NCBI GenBank assembly: GCA_963795485.1
Contig: CAWCIL010000003.1
Location: forward strand, 124,001-188,000
Source: AP-15 sp963795485
GTDB taxonomy: Bacteria; Pseudomonadota; Alphaproteobacteria; ATCC43930; CGMCC-115725
Length of the DNA stretch: 64,000 nt
Reading direction: 5' to 3'
The notes below the pieces were generated by a model, which worked only from the letters and a program-made list of their open reading frames with translations, made no database searches and was not told where the DNA came from. Shown piece after piece: positions 38,943 to 47,305 of the stretch (positions are counted from its first letter, which is position 1; each line of letters begins with the position of its first letter). Both the position numbers and the translations under genes were made by a program.

Positions 38943-39791
38943 ATGGATTTCGGCGCGTTGATGTTTTTCACCGACTACGCGATCCCGGCGGTCGACCTCG
39001 CCAGGGCATTGGAAGAACGCGGGTTCGAATCGGTATGGGCGCCCGAGCACTCGCACATTCCATCGTCGCGCAAGACCCCGTTTCCGGGCGGCGGCGAATT
39101 GCCGAAGCGGTATTACGACGCGATGGACCCGTTCGTGTCGCTGACCGTCGCCGCGGTCGCCACGACCCGGCTCAAGCTCGGGACCGGCGTGTGCCTGGTG
39201 CAGCAGCGCGACCCGATCCAGACGGCGAAACTCGTCGCCTCGCTCGACCAGGTGTCGCAGGGGCGCTTCCTGTTCGGCGTCGGCGGCGGCTGGAACGCCG
39301 ACGAGATGGAAAATCACGGCACCGATCCCAAGACCCGCTTCAAGCTGATGCGCGAGCGGATCGAGGCGATGAAGGAGATCTGGACCAAGCCCAAGGCCGA
39401 ATATCACGGCGACATGGTCGATTTCGACGAGATCATGGCGTGGCCGAAGCCGGTGCAGAAGCCGCATCCGCCGATCCTCGTCGGGGGCGCCTGGCCGCAG
39501 GCGGCGCGACGCGCGCTCCGCTATGGCGACGGCTGGTGCCCGATCGGCGGCCGGCCGGGTTCGAGTCCGCTCGACCGCCTCGACGAGTTCCGGAGCATGG
39601 CGCGCGATGCCGGGCGCGACCCGCAATCTCTGCCGATCACTCTGTTCAACCCGGACGAGGACGCTGACCAGCTCGCCCGCTACCGCGACAACGGCGTCGC
39701 CCGGGTCGTCGTGATGCTGCTGTCGGAGCCGACCGACAAGATCCTGCCGATCCTCGACCGCTGGGCCCAGCTGATCCGCCGGACCGCCTGA
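38943..39791 (+). CDS. LLM-class flavin-dependent oxidoreductase
   Basis: 282 aa. MDFGALMFFTDYAIPAVDLA, ALEERGFESVWAPEHSHIP, KLGTGVCLVQQRDPIQTAKLVASLDQVS, GRFLFGVGGGWNADEM and PILVGGAWPQAARRALRYGDGW are the luciferase-like TIM-barrel signatures. TIGR03619-type members use F420H2 or FMNH2. No actinobacterial F420 genes are visible here. Substrate unknown. It lies next to rutE, tail-to-tail with 7 bp between, but is probably not part of the rut set. Confidence 0.87.
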   Translation: MDFGALMFFTDYAIPAVDLARALEERGFESVWAPEHSHIPSSRKTPFPGGGELPKRYYDAMDPFVSLTVAAVATTRLKLGTGVCLVQQRDPIQTAKLVASLDQVSQGRFLFGVGGGWNADEMENHGTDPKTRFKLMRERIEAMKEIWTKPKAEYHGDMVDFDEIMAWPKPVQKPHPPILVGGAWPQAARRALRYGDGWCPIGGRPGSSPLDRLDEFRSMARDAGRDPQSLPITLFNPDEDADQLARYRDNGVARVVVMLLSEPTDKILPILDRWAQLIRRTA

Positions 39792-39798
39792 CCGCCGG

Positions 39799-40386
39799 TC
39801 ACGCCCACTCGGCGATTTCGGTAAAGCCGAGCCGCGGCGGCCGCGGGTGCGGGTGCGGACGCTCGCCGTAGCCGATGTTCAGCAGAAAATTGCTGCGCCA
39901 GCGGCCGCCCTGGAAAAATTCGGCGTCGACCTTGGCGTTGTCGAAGCCGGACATCGGCCCGCAATCGAGGCCTTGGGCGCGCAATGCCATCATAAAATAG
40001 GCGCCCTGCAGCGAGCTGTTGCGGAACGCGGTTTCGAGCGCCAACGCCTCGTTACTGGTGAACCAGCCGCGCGCGTCGCTGTGCGGGTAGAGCCGCGGCA
40101 GATGTTCGTAGAATGCGCGGTCATAGGCGACGATCGCAGTGACCGGCGCGGTGCGCACCTTTTCGGAATTGCCGGAGGAGACGCAGGGAAGCAGCCGCTC
40201 CTTCCCTGCCGTGCTCTTGACCAGCACGAGGCGCATCGGCTCGCAATTGCCGCTGGTCGGGCCGAGCTGGGCCAATTCCAACGCTTTTTCGATGACGCCC
40301 TCCGGCACCGGGCGCTGCTGCCAATGGGTAAAAGTGCGTGCCTCGCTGAACAGAACGGCGAGCGCCGCCTCGGCCAGCCGGCTCAC
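39799..40386 (-). CDS. rutE: RutE-type nitroreductase family protein (malonic semialdehyde reductase)
   Basis: 195 aa. ALELAQLGPTSGNCEPMRLV, CVSSGNSEKVRTAPVTAIVAYD, RLYPHSDARGWF and GAYFMMALRAQGLDCGPMSGFD fit RutE/HadB, an FMN enzyme reducing malonic semialdehyde to 3-hydroxypropionate in uracil degradation. It starts at GTG 40386, overlapping the rutA stop as GTGA, so the two were translationally coupled. The rest of the pathway (rutB, C, D, F) is absent here, so the enzyme may now serve another purpose. Confidence 0.82.
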   Translation of the reverse strand: MSRLAEAALAVLFSEARTFTHWQQRPVPEGVIEKALELAQLGPTSGNCEPMRLVLVKSTAGKERLLPCVSSGNSEKVRTAPVTAIVAYDRAFYEHLPRLYPHSDARGWFTSNEALALETAFRNSSLQGAYFMMALRAQGLDCGPMSGFDNAKVDAEFFQGGRWRSNFLLNIGYGERPHPHPRPPRLGFTEIAEWA

Positions 40387-40821
40387 GCGGCGAGCGCCTT
40401 GGCGCGGCTTTGCATCGTTGGCTGGATGCGCTGGCCGAACTGCTCCATGCCGATCACGAAATCGTCGAAGGTCAACATCACTCCGCGCACCCCCGGAACC
40501 TTTGCCACCTCATCGAGCATCCGCGCCACCGAGGCATAGGAGCCGACCAGCACGCCCTGATTAGTCGGCGAGGTGCGGTCGGTCAATTTGTACCGGTTCG
40601 GCGTGGCGTAGGGGTCGGGATTGGGGTCGGCGCCGGCCTGTGCGTCGCGCCAGGCAAAGGCCTCGGTCGATCCCGGCCTTGTAGTGCTCCCATTTCGCCC
40701 AGGCCGCCGCATCGGTCTCGTCGGCGATGACCATGATCAGGATCAGCGCGCCGACATCGCGGCCGGTTTTCTCGCTCGCTGCAATTAGGCGGGCGACGCT
40801 CGGGGCGGACCGGGTCGGCGA
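40383..40821 (-). pseudogene. rutA: truncated pyrimidine monooxygenase RutA, C-terminal part
   Basis: Only about the last 140 residues are present. Reading from near 40821: PSVARLIAASEKTGRDVGAL, ADETDAAAWAKWEHYKAG, a frame change near 40668, then PYATPNRYKLTDRTSPTNQ, VLVGSYASVARMLDEVAKVP and MLTFDDFVIGMEQFGQRIQP. RutA is normally about 360 aa; the N-terminal ~220 residues with the FMN barrel start are missing and not found in any frame upstream. It is a non-functional remnant fused to a promoter region, which explains why rutE is now downstream of nothing complete. Confidence 0.7.
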
Positions 40822-41179
40822 GTGGGTCTGCCCAATATCGACGCAAGCGCAGTGCCAGACCGGGTGATCGGCCGCTGCGCCATTGCGCGGCGCAACAAGC
40901 TCGATGGCCGGGCCCCGCCTGCTTAAAGCTGCGACACAGCGTTGCCGATTTGCCGGGTAAATCTCGTCATATGGTGCAAAAATTGGCAAAATTTGCAAAT
41001 GTTTGATCTATTATGTCTAATTTGGTGAAATATTACCCAGAAATAAGATCGCGAAGCATCGACAAGCTTCAATGCATAATGCTCGATTTCGATGCAATTT
41101 ACTTGTGGCATGCTTCTTGCGGGTCCGTTTGCTCTAATCGACGCCGGCCCAGCGGCGCGAGCCAGCAAGGAGAACGCGA
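40822..41179 (+). promoter_or_regulatory. AT-rich intergenic control region upstream of the NCS1 permease
   Basis: This stretch is conspicuously AT-rich against the surrounding GC-rich DNA from about 40930 on. It holds an inverted repeat TGCAAA/TTTGCA at 40975-40997, a possible activator site about 110 bp upstream of the sigma-54 element, and AAGGAG at 41168-41173 seven bases before the permease ATG. No gene is supported in it. Confidence 0.6.
41106..41121 (+). promoter_or_regulatory. sigma-54 (RpoN) promoter
   Basis: TGGCATGCTTCTTGCG matches the TGGCACG-N4-TTGC consensus with the invariant GG (41107-41108) and GC (41119-41120) separated by exactly ten bases. Transcription would begin near 41132, about 48 bases before the permease start at 41180. 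Sigma-54 needs an enhancer-binding activator such as NtrC, so nitrogen control is likely. Confidence 0.8.
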
Positions 41180-42634
41180 ATGCACACGGTCACCGAAATC
41201 GAGGAAAAGATCCGCCGGCGCTATCGCCAGCCCAAAGGGGTCGAGCAATTCGGCATCGAGCCGGTGCCGCCCGAGCTGAAGACGGTGCGCTGGTTCGACA
41301 TCTTTGCGATCATCTTCGGGTTTGCCCTCAACCCCGGCTCGATCCTGGTCGGCGGCCTCGCGGTGGCCTCGGGGCTCTCGTTCCTGGGTGCGGTGGGCGC
41401 CATCACCGGCGGGGTTTTGCTGGCGACGATCGCCTATACGATCATGGCCACGGTCGGGGTCGATTTCGGGCTGCCGGGCCAGGTCTCGACCCGCATGGCC
41501 TATGGCGTGCGCGGCGCCAAATGGGTCCCTTCGTTTCTGCGCACGATCGCTTCGACCTATTGGTTCGCGTTCCAGACCGTGGCCGGGTCGCTGGCGGTGG
41601 TGGCGATCCTCGACCGCTGGACCGGAACCCGGCATTCGCTGGTCGCGGTCAGCGTCAGCTTCGCCGTGCTGCAGGCGGTGGTCGCGATCATCGGCTACGA
41701 TTCGCTGAAGCACCTTTCGCGCATCGCCTTGCCGTTCAAGATCGCGATCCTGTCGCTGATACTGGTGCTGCTGGCGACGCACTCCGACCCGCATTTCGCC
41801 CCGGCGCAGGTTGTGCGCTATGCGGGCAAGCCGCAGGCCGGGTGGCTGTTGTTCGTGACCTGGCTCAACGTCACCGCCGCCGGCTCGCTGACCATGGTCA
41901 CCGACTCGGCCGATTTCTGCCGCTATACCCGCTCGCGCCGGGACATGTGGCTAGGCACCCTGCTCGGCAAGGTCGGCGGCGGGTGCTTTGCAGCATTGCT
42001 CGGCGCATACGCGGCGTCGGCGACCCTGGGCACCAGCCCCAATGCCTTCGCCGTGGCTTCCGGCCTGGGCGTTGGCCACTTTGTCCTATTGCTGTTCCTG
42101 ATCGTGATCGCGCTCGACAATTGGACGATCAACGTTTTGAACCTCTATACGGGCGGCTTGTCGCTGTCGAACATGTTCGAGCGCCTCGGCCGGTTCTGGA
42201 CCACGGTCATCATCAGCGTGCTCGGCATCGCATTGTCGGCGACGCCCAGCGTCGTCACCGGCTACACGGCTTATGTCGGCATGCTGGGTAACGTGTTCTC
42301 GCCGATCGGCGGGGTGCTGATCGCCGACTACATCCTGGTCAAGCGGATGAAGATCGACCTCGTCGCTCTGTTCGAGCCCAATGGGCCCTATTGGTATTGG
42401 AAGGGGGTCAACCCGATCGCCGTGGTTTGGACCGCCCTCGGTTTCCTCGCTTACATGTTCGTGATCCCGGCGCCGTGGATCAAGGTCCTGGTGACGGTGC
42501 TCGCGACCGGTGCCGGTTATTGGGCGACGACCGTGTTGCTGGCGCCGCGGCTGGCAGAGCTCGGCCGCGCGGCGCGGCCGGGCGACCAGCGCGGGGCGAT
42601 CGAGGACCTCGATTGGGAGCTGGCAGTGCGCTGA
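41180..42634 (+). CDS. NCS1 family nucleobase/hydantoin/allantoin-type permease
   Basis: 484 aa, about 12 membrane helices. FGIEPVPPELKTVRWFDIFAI, the family-typical ALNPGSILVGGLA, GLPGQVSTRMAYGVRGAKWV, MVTDSADFCRYTRSRRDM, then VIALDNWTINVLNLYTGGLSL and a VKRMKIDL tail. NCS1 symporters import cytosine, uracil, allantoin, hydantoins or thiamine precursors with Na+ or H+. Behind a sigma-54 promoter and beside rutE/rutA remnants, a pyrimidine-derived or other nitrogen source is the likely substrate. AAGGAG precedes the ATG. Confidence 0.9.
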   Translation: MHTVTEIEEKIRRRYRQPKGVEQFGIEPVPPELKTVRWFDIFAIIFGFALNPGSILVGGLAVASGLSFLGAVGAITGGVLLATIAYTIMATVGVDFGLPGQVSTRMAYGVRGAKWVPSFLRTIASTYWFAFQTVAGSLAVVAILDRWTGTRHSLVAVSVSFAVLQAVVAIIGYDSLKHLSRIALPFKIAILSLILVLLATHSDPHFAPAQVVRYAGKPQAGWLLFVTWLNVTAAGSLTMVTDSADFCRYTRSRRDMWLGTLLGKVGGGCFAALLGAYAASATLGTSPNAFAVASGLGVGHFVLLLFLIVIALDNWTINVLNLYTGGLSLSNMFERLGRFWTTVIISVLGIALSATPSVVTGYTAYVGMLGNVFSPIGGVLIADYILVKRMKIDLVALFEPNGPYWYWKGVNPIAVVWTALGFLAYMFVIPAPWIKVLVTVLATGAGYWATTVLLAPRLAELGRAARPGDQRGAIEDLDWELAVR

Positions 42635-42675
42635 CCCTTTGGATTCCCGCGATCGGTGGCGGTGGCTTCGAGATC

Positions 42676-43921
42676 TCACTCGGCATGCGGCAGAGTCGCG
42701 CGCCGGGCTCGGATGCGGGCTTTCCAATAGGCCAGCGGCCATAAGAGGCCAATCGCCGCCTGAAATGCGAAAGCGGCGATCCAAGCACTGGCGCGTCCGC
42801 CTCCTCCGGCGAGGTCGAGAACGAGCCCGAACAGCATCGGTGTGACGGCCGACGCACCGAACCCCGAAAGCGCCTGGACGGCGAGAAAGGCGCCGCGTCG
42901 TCCAGGGTCGCTCGCGGCGACCAGTCCGGCATTGATCGTTCCGGCATCGGCGGTGGCTAGAGCGACGCAGAGGATTGCGGCGAGGGCGGCGGCGATCGGC
43001 GACAGCACCGCGGCGCAGGCGAGAACGACCCCGGTGATCGCCGAAGCCGTCATCGCGATCGCGACGACGGACCGCCGATCCCACCGGGCCGCCAGCTCGT
43101 TGGCGGCGACGATCAGCGGAGTTCCGCAGAGATTGGCGACCGTCGCGACGAGCGTCGCATAACCCGCGAGACTGGGCCGCCCCGCCCGATCGGCGGCGAA
43201 GACGAGGAGGGCGACCAGCCAGCGCGCGGATCGCCGAGACCTCGCCGTTGTGCAGCCCATAGGCGCAGACGAACAGCAGCGCTCGGCGGTTGCGCAGGAT
43301 CGGGCCGAGCGCCGGAAGCCAGCGCGCCCCTTGCGCGGGAGCGCGCGGCAGAGAGGGCAGCACAGCCCAGCCGATCGCCGCCGCGGCGAGCGGGCCCGCG
43401 CCGAGCAGGGCGAGGCCGAGGCGCCAGCCGAAGGCGTCGGCCAGAAGTCCCGACAGCGCGTAGGAGACGCTCACCCCGACCGTAAAGGTCGCGGTGTAGA
43501 CCGCGACCGACCGGGTCTCTCGATCCGCCGGGACCGCGTCCGAGAGCGCCCGCATCCCCGGCATGTGGGCTCCGCCGAACGCCGCCCCCTGCAAAAACCG
43601 CCACAAGGCGGCACTCGCTGCACCGCTCGAGAACAGGGCGAAGCCGAGCGCGGTCGCCGCGCCGAACAACAGAGACACGACGTAGATGCGCCGCGGGTCG
43701 AGCCGGTCGGTCAGTGCGCTCAAGACCGGAACGGCGACGATGTACCCGGCAAAGTAGATGCCGCTGATGAACCCGGCCTCGCCGCCGGACAGCGACCACA
43801 GATGCTGGAATTGCGGCAGCAGCGCCGGGAACGAAACGATCCCGGCCATGCCTAGAGCCTGCCCGACAAAGATCGCGGCGATCAACCTGCCGCTCGACGA
43901 GGGGAGACGAAACCTTGTCAT
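42676..43921 (-). CDS. MFS transporter (one frameshift)
   Basis: Starts MTRFRLPSSSGRLIAAIFVG with FPALLPQFQHLWSLSGGEAG, LSALTDRLDPRRIYV (loop 2-3) and FLQGAAFGGAHMPGMRAL. Near 43225, one extra base must be removed to go from NGEVSAIRA to WLVALLVFAADRAGRPSLAG and on to IAFGLVLDLAGGGG-type C-terminal helices. About 414 aa, 12 helices. Substrate not readable. Inner membrane. It lies tail-to-tail with the NCS1 permease. Confidence 0.82.
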
Positions 43922-44107
43922 TCACGTTCGAATTTCACGGAGGCCAGATCGTCAATAAGCGCCCGCTCGGAAAAGCTGGTCATCGACGAGCCCATGTTGG
44001 ATGCGCCACCGTCCCGACCGAGCAGCAAAGCCGCGGCTCGATTGGGGAGTCGCGCGCACCGGGAAAATAATCTAGAAACGTTCGACGCTGCGTCTTGGGA
44101 GGATGTC

Positions 44108-45052
44108 ATGCCGGTGATCAAAGCCTACGATCTCGCTTATGGGCGGCTGCGCTCGCCCGACCTCGACCGCCAAGAAGAATTCCTGACCGATTTCGGCATG
44201 GTGCGCGCCGACCGCACCAAGAATGCGCTCTATATGCGCGGCACCGATGCACCGCACCACCTGCATGTGACCGAGCTAGGCGAGCCGCGCTATGTCGGGA
44301 TCGCGGTCCATGCCGCCGGCATGGAAGACCTCGAGCGGGTATCGCGGGCCCCGGGCGCCTCGGCGATCGAGGACATCGACGAGCCCGGCGACGGCAAGCG
44401 GGTGCGGCTGACCGATCCCGACGGCTATCAGGTCGAGGTGGTTTACGGCATGCAGATGCTCGACCCGATCCCGGTCAAGCGGCCAAAGGTCAATTCGGGC
44501 GAGGACAAATACCGTCGCAAGGGGGAATTGTTCCGGGTCGACCCCGGCCCCTCGCACATCAAGCGGCTCGGCCATTTTGTCGTGATGAGCAAGAATTTCG
44601 AGAAGACGCTCGGCTGGTATCGCGAGACGCTGGGCTTCCGCTGCTCGGACGAGTTCTATGCCGGCGAGCCGAACAACGTGGTCGGCTCGTTCAACCGGCT
44701 CGACCGCGGCGAGGACTATGTCGACCACCACGCGTTTTTCTGCATCCGCGGCGACAAGAGCGGCCTCAACCATTTGTCCTACGAGGCGGCCGACATCGAT
44801 GACGTGATGGCCGGGCACGAGCAGCTGGAGAAGAAGGGCTACCAGCACATGTGGGGCATCGGCCGCCACCTGATCGGCAGCCAGCTGTTCGATTACTGGG
44901 CCGATCCGTGGGGCCGGGTGCACGAGCACTGGGCCGACACCGACGTGTTGAACGCCAGCACTCCGCCCAATCGCCTGGAGCGCGGCGCCGGCGGCGGCGG
45001 GCCCTGGGGCCAGCCGATCCCGCAGATCTTCATGGGCCACGCCTCGCCCTGA
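44108..45052 (+). CDS. VOC-superfamily extradiol-type dioxygenase-like protein
   Basis: 314 aa from ATG 44108 (MPVIKAYDLAYGRLRSPDLD). Two vicinal-oxygen-chelate modules: the first with HLHVTELGEPRYVGIAV and DPDGYQVEVVYGM, the second with IKRLGHFVVMSKNFEKTLGW, DYVDHHAFFCIRG, LNHLSYEAADIDD and WGRVHEHWADTD. The His residues and final Glu fit metal binding as in catechol 2,3-dioxygenases. Ring-cleavage of a catechol is likely but not proven. The upstream ATG at 43994 would add 38 unrelated residues. Confidence 0.87.
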   Translation: MPVIKAYDLAYGRLRSPDLDRQEEFLTDFGMVRADRTKNALYMRGTDAPHHLHVTELGEPRYVGIAVHAAGMEDLERVSRAPGASAIEDIDEPGDGKRVRLTDPDGYQVEVVYGMQMLDPIPVKRPKVNSGEDKYRRKGELFRVDPGPSHIKRLGHFVVMSKNFEKTLGWYRETLGFRCSDEFYAGEPNNVVGSFNRLDRGEDYVDHHAFFCIRGDKSGLNHLSYEAADIDDVMAGHEQLEKKGYQHMWGIGRHLIGSQLFDYWADPWGRVHEHWADTDVLNASTPPNRLERGAGGGGPWGQPIPQIFMGHASP

Positions 45053-45081
45053 ACGGCTCGCGGCCGCTGCCCTGACCCCGA

Positions 45082-45113
45082 CCCTCTCCCCGCCTGCGTC
45101 TGCGGGGAGAGGG
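45082..45113. repeat. intergenic palindrome, CCCTCTCCCC-type
   Basis: A 12-bp inverted repeat CCCTCTCCCCGC / GCGGGGAGAGGG with an 8-base loop follows the VOC gene. Related palindromes occur at 47248, 54769 and 60985, so it belongs to a dispersed family. It could also act as a terminator here. Confidence 0.7.
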
Positions 45114-45301
45114 AGGGACCCGCAGGTCCGCAATCGACGGAGCCGCGAAGCGGCGGACGAGATGTCGGACCCGCGCAGCAGCAGAGGCTGGCGGGCGCGG
45201 CCGGGTTCGGCAGCGCTGGGGTGGTCTCGGGCCAGCTCAACCTGCAGGGCGAACCTGGTTCAGTTCGGCTCGGGCGGGCTCAGCGGCTCGAAGGCGTCGT
45301 C

Positions 45302-45406
45302 ATGTCATTGGCGCCGACGGTACCCGAGCCCGGCTCGATCGCGCTGCTCGCCTCCGGGCTCGGCATGCTATTCTTTGTCGTCCGCCGGCAGCGGCGGGGA
45401 TCGTGA
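45302..45406 (+). pseudogene. stranded PEP-CTERM sorting signal
   Basis: The frame reads MSLAPTVPEPGSIALLASGL, then GMLFFVVRRQRRGS with a stop at 45404-45406. It is a complete exosortase sorting signal: VPEP box, membrane helix, basic tail. The frame extends back only to about 45221 (SGQLNLQGEPGSVRLGR), with no signal peptide or ectodomain, so this is the end of a secreted protein whose body is gone or shifted out of frame. No exosortase gene is in the window. Confidence 0.6.
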
Positions 45407-45430
45407 CGCGGCGATGCAGGGCCGGAGCGG

Positions 45431-45763
45431 ATGCGGGCGGATGGATGGGTCTATCGGGTCGTTCTGGCCTTGTCGGGGATCACGCTCGTTCTGGTCGTCG
45501 TCTATCTGGTGATGACCCAGCAGAACCGCGCGGTGCAGGCCGAAGTCAATCAGCGTCAGCAGTTCATCAGCCAGAGCATCGAGTTCGAACGCATCAACAA
45601 TGCGCTGGTCCAGGCGATCGCCAGGAACGCGGCCAGCGACAAGGACGACAAGCTGCGCAACCTGCTGACGCAAAACGGGATCGGGATCAATCCCGCGACC
45701 GGCGCGCCCTTTGAGCAGACGACAGCGCCGGTCGCCGCAGCGCCGGCTCAACCGGGGAAGTGA
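45431..45763 (+). CDS. small single-pass membrane protein, first of a related pair
   Basis: 110 aa. A short cytoplasmic tip (MRADGWVYRV) is followed by one membrane helix (VLALSGITLVLVVVYLVMTQ) and a polar helical domain, QQNRAVQAEVNQRQQFISQS, then KDDKLRNLLTQNGIGINPA and a Pro/Ala tail. The domain is predicted to face the periplasm. No family name is recognised. The next gene has the same plan and a similar C-terminal motif (QMKRQGVTLSPP). The pair overlaps/abuts as ...GTGACGATG, so it is translationally coupled. Confidence 0.72.
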   Translation: MRADGWVYRVVLALSGITLVLVVVYLVMTQQNRAVQAEVNQRQQFISQSIEFERINNALVQAIARNAASDKDDKLRNLLTQNGIGINPATGAPFEQTTAPVAAAPAQPGK

Positions 45764-45765
45764 CG

Positions 45766-46086
45766 ATGGCGATCGGTCCGGGGCCGGTTGGTGGAGGCGG
45801 CGGATGGGACCGGAACGGGCTGCCGGCGCCGCTGATTATGGTCGTCCTGGCGCTCTTCGTGCTGATGGCGTTCGAGACCGGCCAGGCGATCCACGACCAC
45901 GCGGCGCTGACGGCGCTCGAGCGCTCGCAGCAGCCGACGATGCTGCAGGCGGCCAAAGTGCGCCAGCAGCTGCAGACCCTCGCCGGCAAGGTCGCCGAAC
46001 TCGCCGCTGCGGGCGACGCCGGCGCCGAGAGCGTCGTCGCACAGATGAAACGGCAGGGCGTCACCCTGTCGCCGCCGAAAAAGTAA
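45766..46086 (+). CDS. small single-pass membrane protein, second of a related pair
   Basis: 106 aa. A Gly-rich N-terminus (MAIGPGPVGGGGGWDRNG) precedes one helix (LPAPLIMVVLALFVLMAFET). The periplasmic part SQQPTMLQAAKVRQQLQTL, AGKVAELAAAGDAGAESVVA, QMKRQGVTLSPPKK is helical. It resembles its neighbour in size, topology and closing motif, which suggests an old duplication and perhaps a two-component membrane complex. Function unknown. The alternative GTG start at 45760 overlaps the upstream stop. Confidence 0.72.
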   Translation: MAIGPGPVGGGGGWDRNGLPAPLIMVVLALFVLMAFETGQAIHDHAALTALERSQQPTMLQAAKVRQQLQTLAGKVAELAAAGDAGAESVVAQMKRQGVTLSPPKK

Positions 46087-46098
46087 CGGTCGGGGCGG

Positions 46099-47109
46099 TC
46101 AGTACATTTCCGGCGCGATTACGTTCTGTGGGCGGTTGGTCAGCAATGCCGCGCGCATCGTCTCGGCCGATTTGACGCGGGTGTCGTGCTCGGATTCGGG
46201 GGTGAACCAAGCCGCGTGCGGGGTGATCACCAGCCGCCCTTCGAGACCGGGCTCGCGCTCGCGATAGGCGCGCAGGATCTCGGGGAAGGGCTCGACCGGC
46301 GGCTCGACCGGCAACACGTCGAGGCCGGCGGCGGCGATATGGCCGTTGCGCAGCAGGGCCAGCAGCGCGTCGAGATCGATGATCGGTCCGCGCGCGGCGT
46401 TGACGACGACCGCCCCCGGGGGCAGCAGGGAAAGCTGGTCGTGGCCGAGCATGCCGCGGGTTTCCGGGGTCAGCGGCGCGTGGACCGAGAGGGTGTCGGT
46501 CTGGCGCAGCAGGTCCTCGAGGGTCGCGGCCCGGCCGATGCCGAGTGCCAAATCGGCGCCGTTCGGTAGGTAGGGATCGTAGAACACCACGCGAAAACCA
46601 AAGGCACGGGCCCGCAAGGCCACCGCGGTGCCGATGCGGCCGAGCCCGAGGATGCCGAAGGTCTGCACGCCAAGCCGCCGGATCAAGTCGTTCTTGACCA
46701 CGCCCCAAGGGGCCGGCGGGTCCGAGCGCAGCCGCTCGTGATAGAGGACGATGCCACGGCGCAACGACAGCGCCAGAGCCATCGCATGATCGGCGACCTC
46801 GGTCGTGCCGTAATCGGGCACGTTGCACACGAGGATGTTGCGCGAAGCCGCCGCCGGCCGGTCGATCTTGTCGTAGCCGACCCCCATGCGCACGATCGCC
46901 CGCAGCCGCGGAAAGCGCGCGATGTCGGCGGCCGAGACCGCGTGGCGCATGATCATCAGCCCGTCGACTTCGGCGCAATCCGCGGGGTCGAGCTCGGCGA
47001 GCGCCTTTTTGGTGCGGCGAAGGATGTGCACCTCGGGGCCGAAGATCTCCTGCTCCAGGCCGAGATCCGGGACCTGGCGGTCTTCGGGGTAGAGCACGGT
47101 GACGGGCAT
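46099..47109 (-). CDS. D-2-hydroxyacid dehydrogenase, CtBP-like
   Basis: 336 aa. NAD-binding FGILGLGRIGTAVALRARAF, the catalytic Arg in VNAARGPIIDLDAL, Glu in LDVLPVEPPVEP, and His in ITPHAAWFTPESEHD. The order and the VGYDKIDRPAAA, NVPDYGTTEVADHAMAL stretches match the C-terminal-binding-protein-like 2-hydroxyacid dehydrogenases. It reduces or oxidises a 2-keto/2-hydroxy acid; substrate unknown. The ThDP enzyme on the same strand starts about 1.8 kb upstream of it, with a palindrome between; they may form one unit. Confidence 0.88.
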   Translation of the reverse strand: MPVTVLYPEDRQVPDLGLEQEIFGPEVHILRRTKKALAELDPADCAEVDGLMIMRHAVSAADIARFPRLRAIVRMGVGYDKIDRPAAASRNILVCNVPDYGTTEVADHAMALALSLRRGIVLYHERLRSDPPAPWGVVKNDLIRRLGVQTFGILGLGRIGTAVALRARAFGFRVVFYDPYLPNGADLALGIGRAATLEDLLRQTDTLSVHAPLTPETRGMLGHDQLSLLPPGAVVVNAARGPIIDLDALLALLRNGHIAAAGLDVLPVEPPVEPFPEILRAYREREPGLEGRLVITPHAAWFTPESEHDTRVKSAETMRAALLTNRPQNVIAPEMY

Positions 47110-47247
47110 CGGCGTTTCCTTCCCTCGCGGGCTCTTTTAGAGGTCACTGCCTCTGGCCGGCTAGTCGGCGCGGCGCCTTGATGGCTCCTCTCCGCCGCAT
47201 AGCGTTACGGCAGAGGGGAGCAGAGAGGAGACCCGAACCAACCCTAA

Positions 47248-47271
47248 CCCTCCCCCGCGTGCGGGAGAGGG
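47248..47271. repeat. intergenic palindrome, CCCTCTCCCC-type
   Basis: CCCTCCCCCGC / GCGGGAGAGGG with a two-base loop, between the ThDP enzyme and the dehydrogenase. Same family as those at 45082 and 60985. The surrounding 190 bp contain further G/A-rich copies but no gene. Confidence 0.65.
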
Positions 47272-47305
47272 CATGGGGAGGGGCAGAGGGCAGGCAGAGG
47301 GGCGC

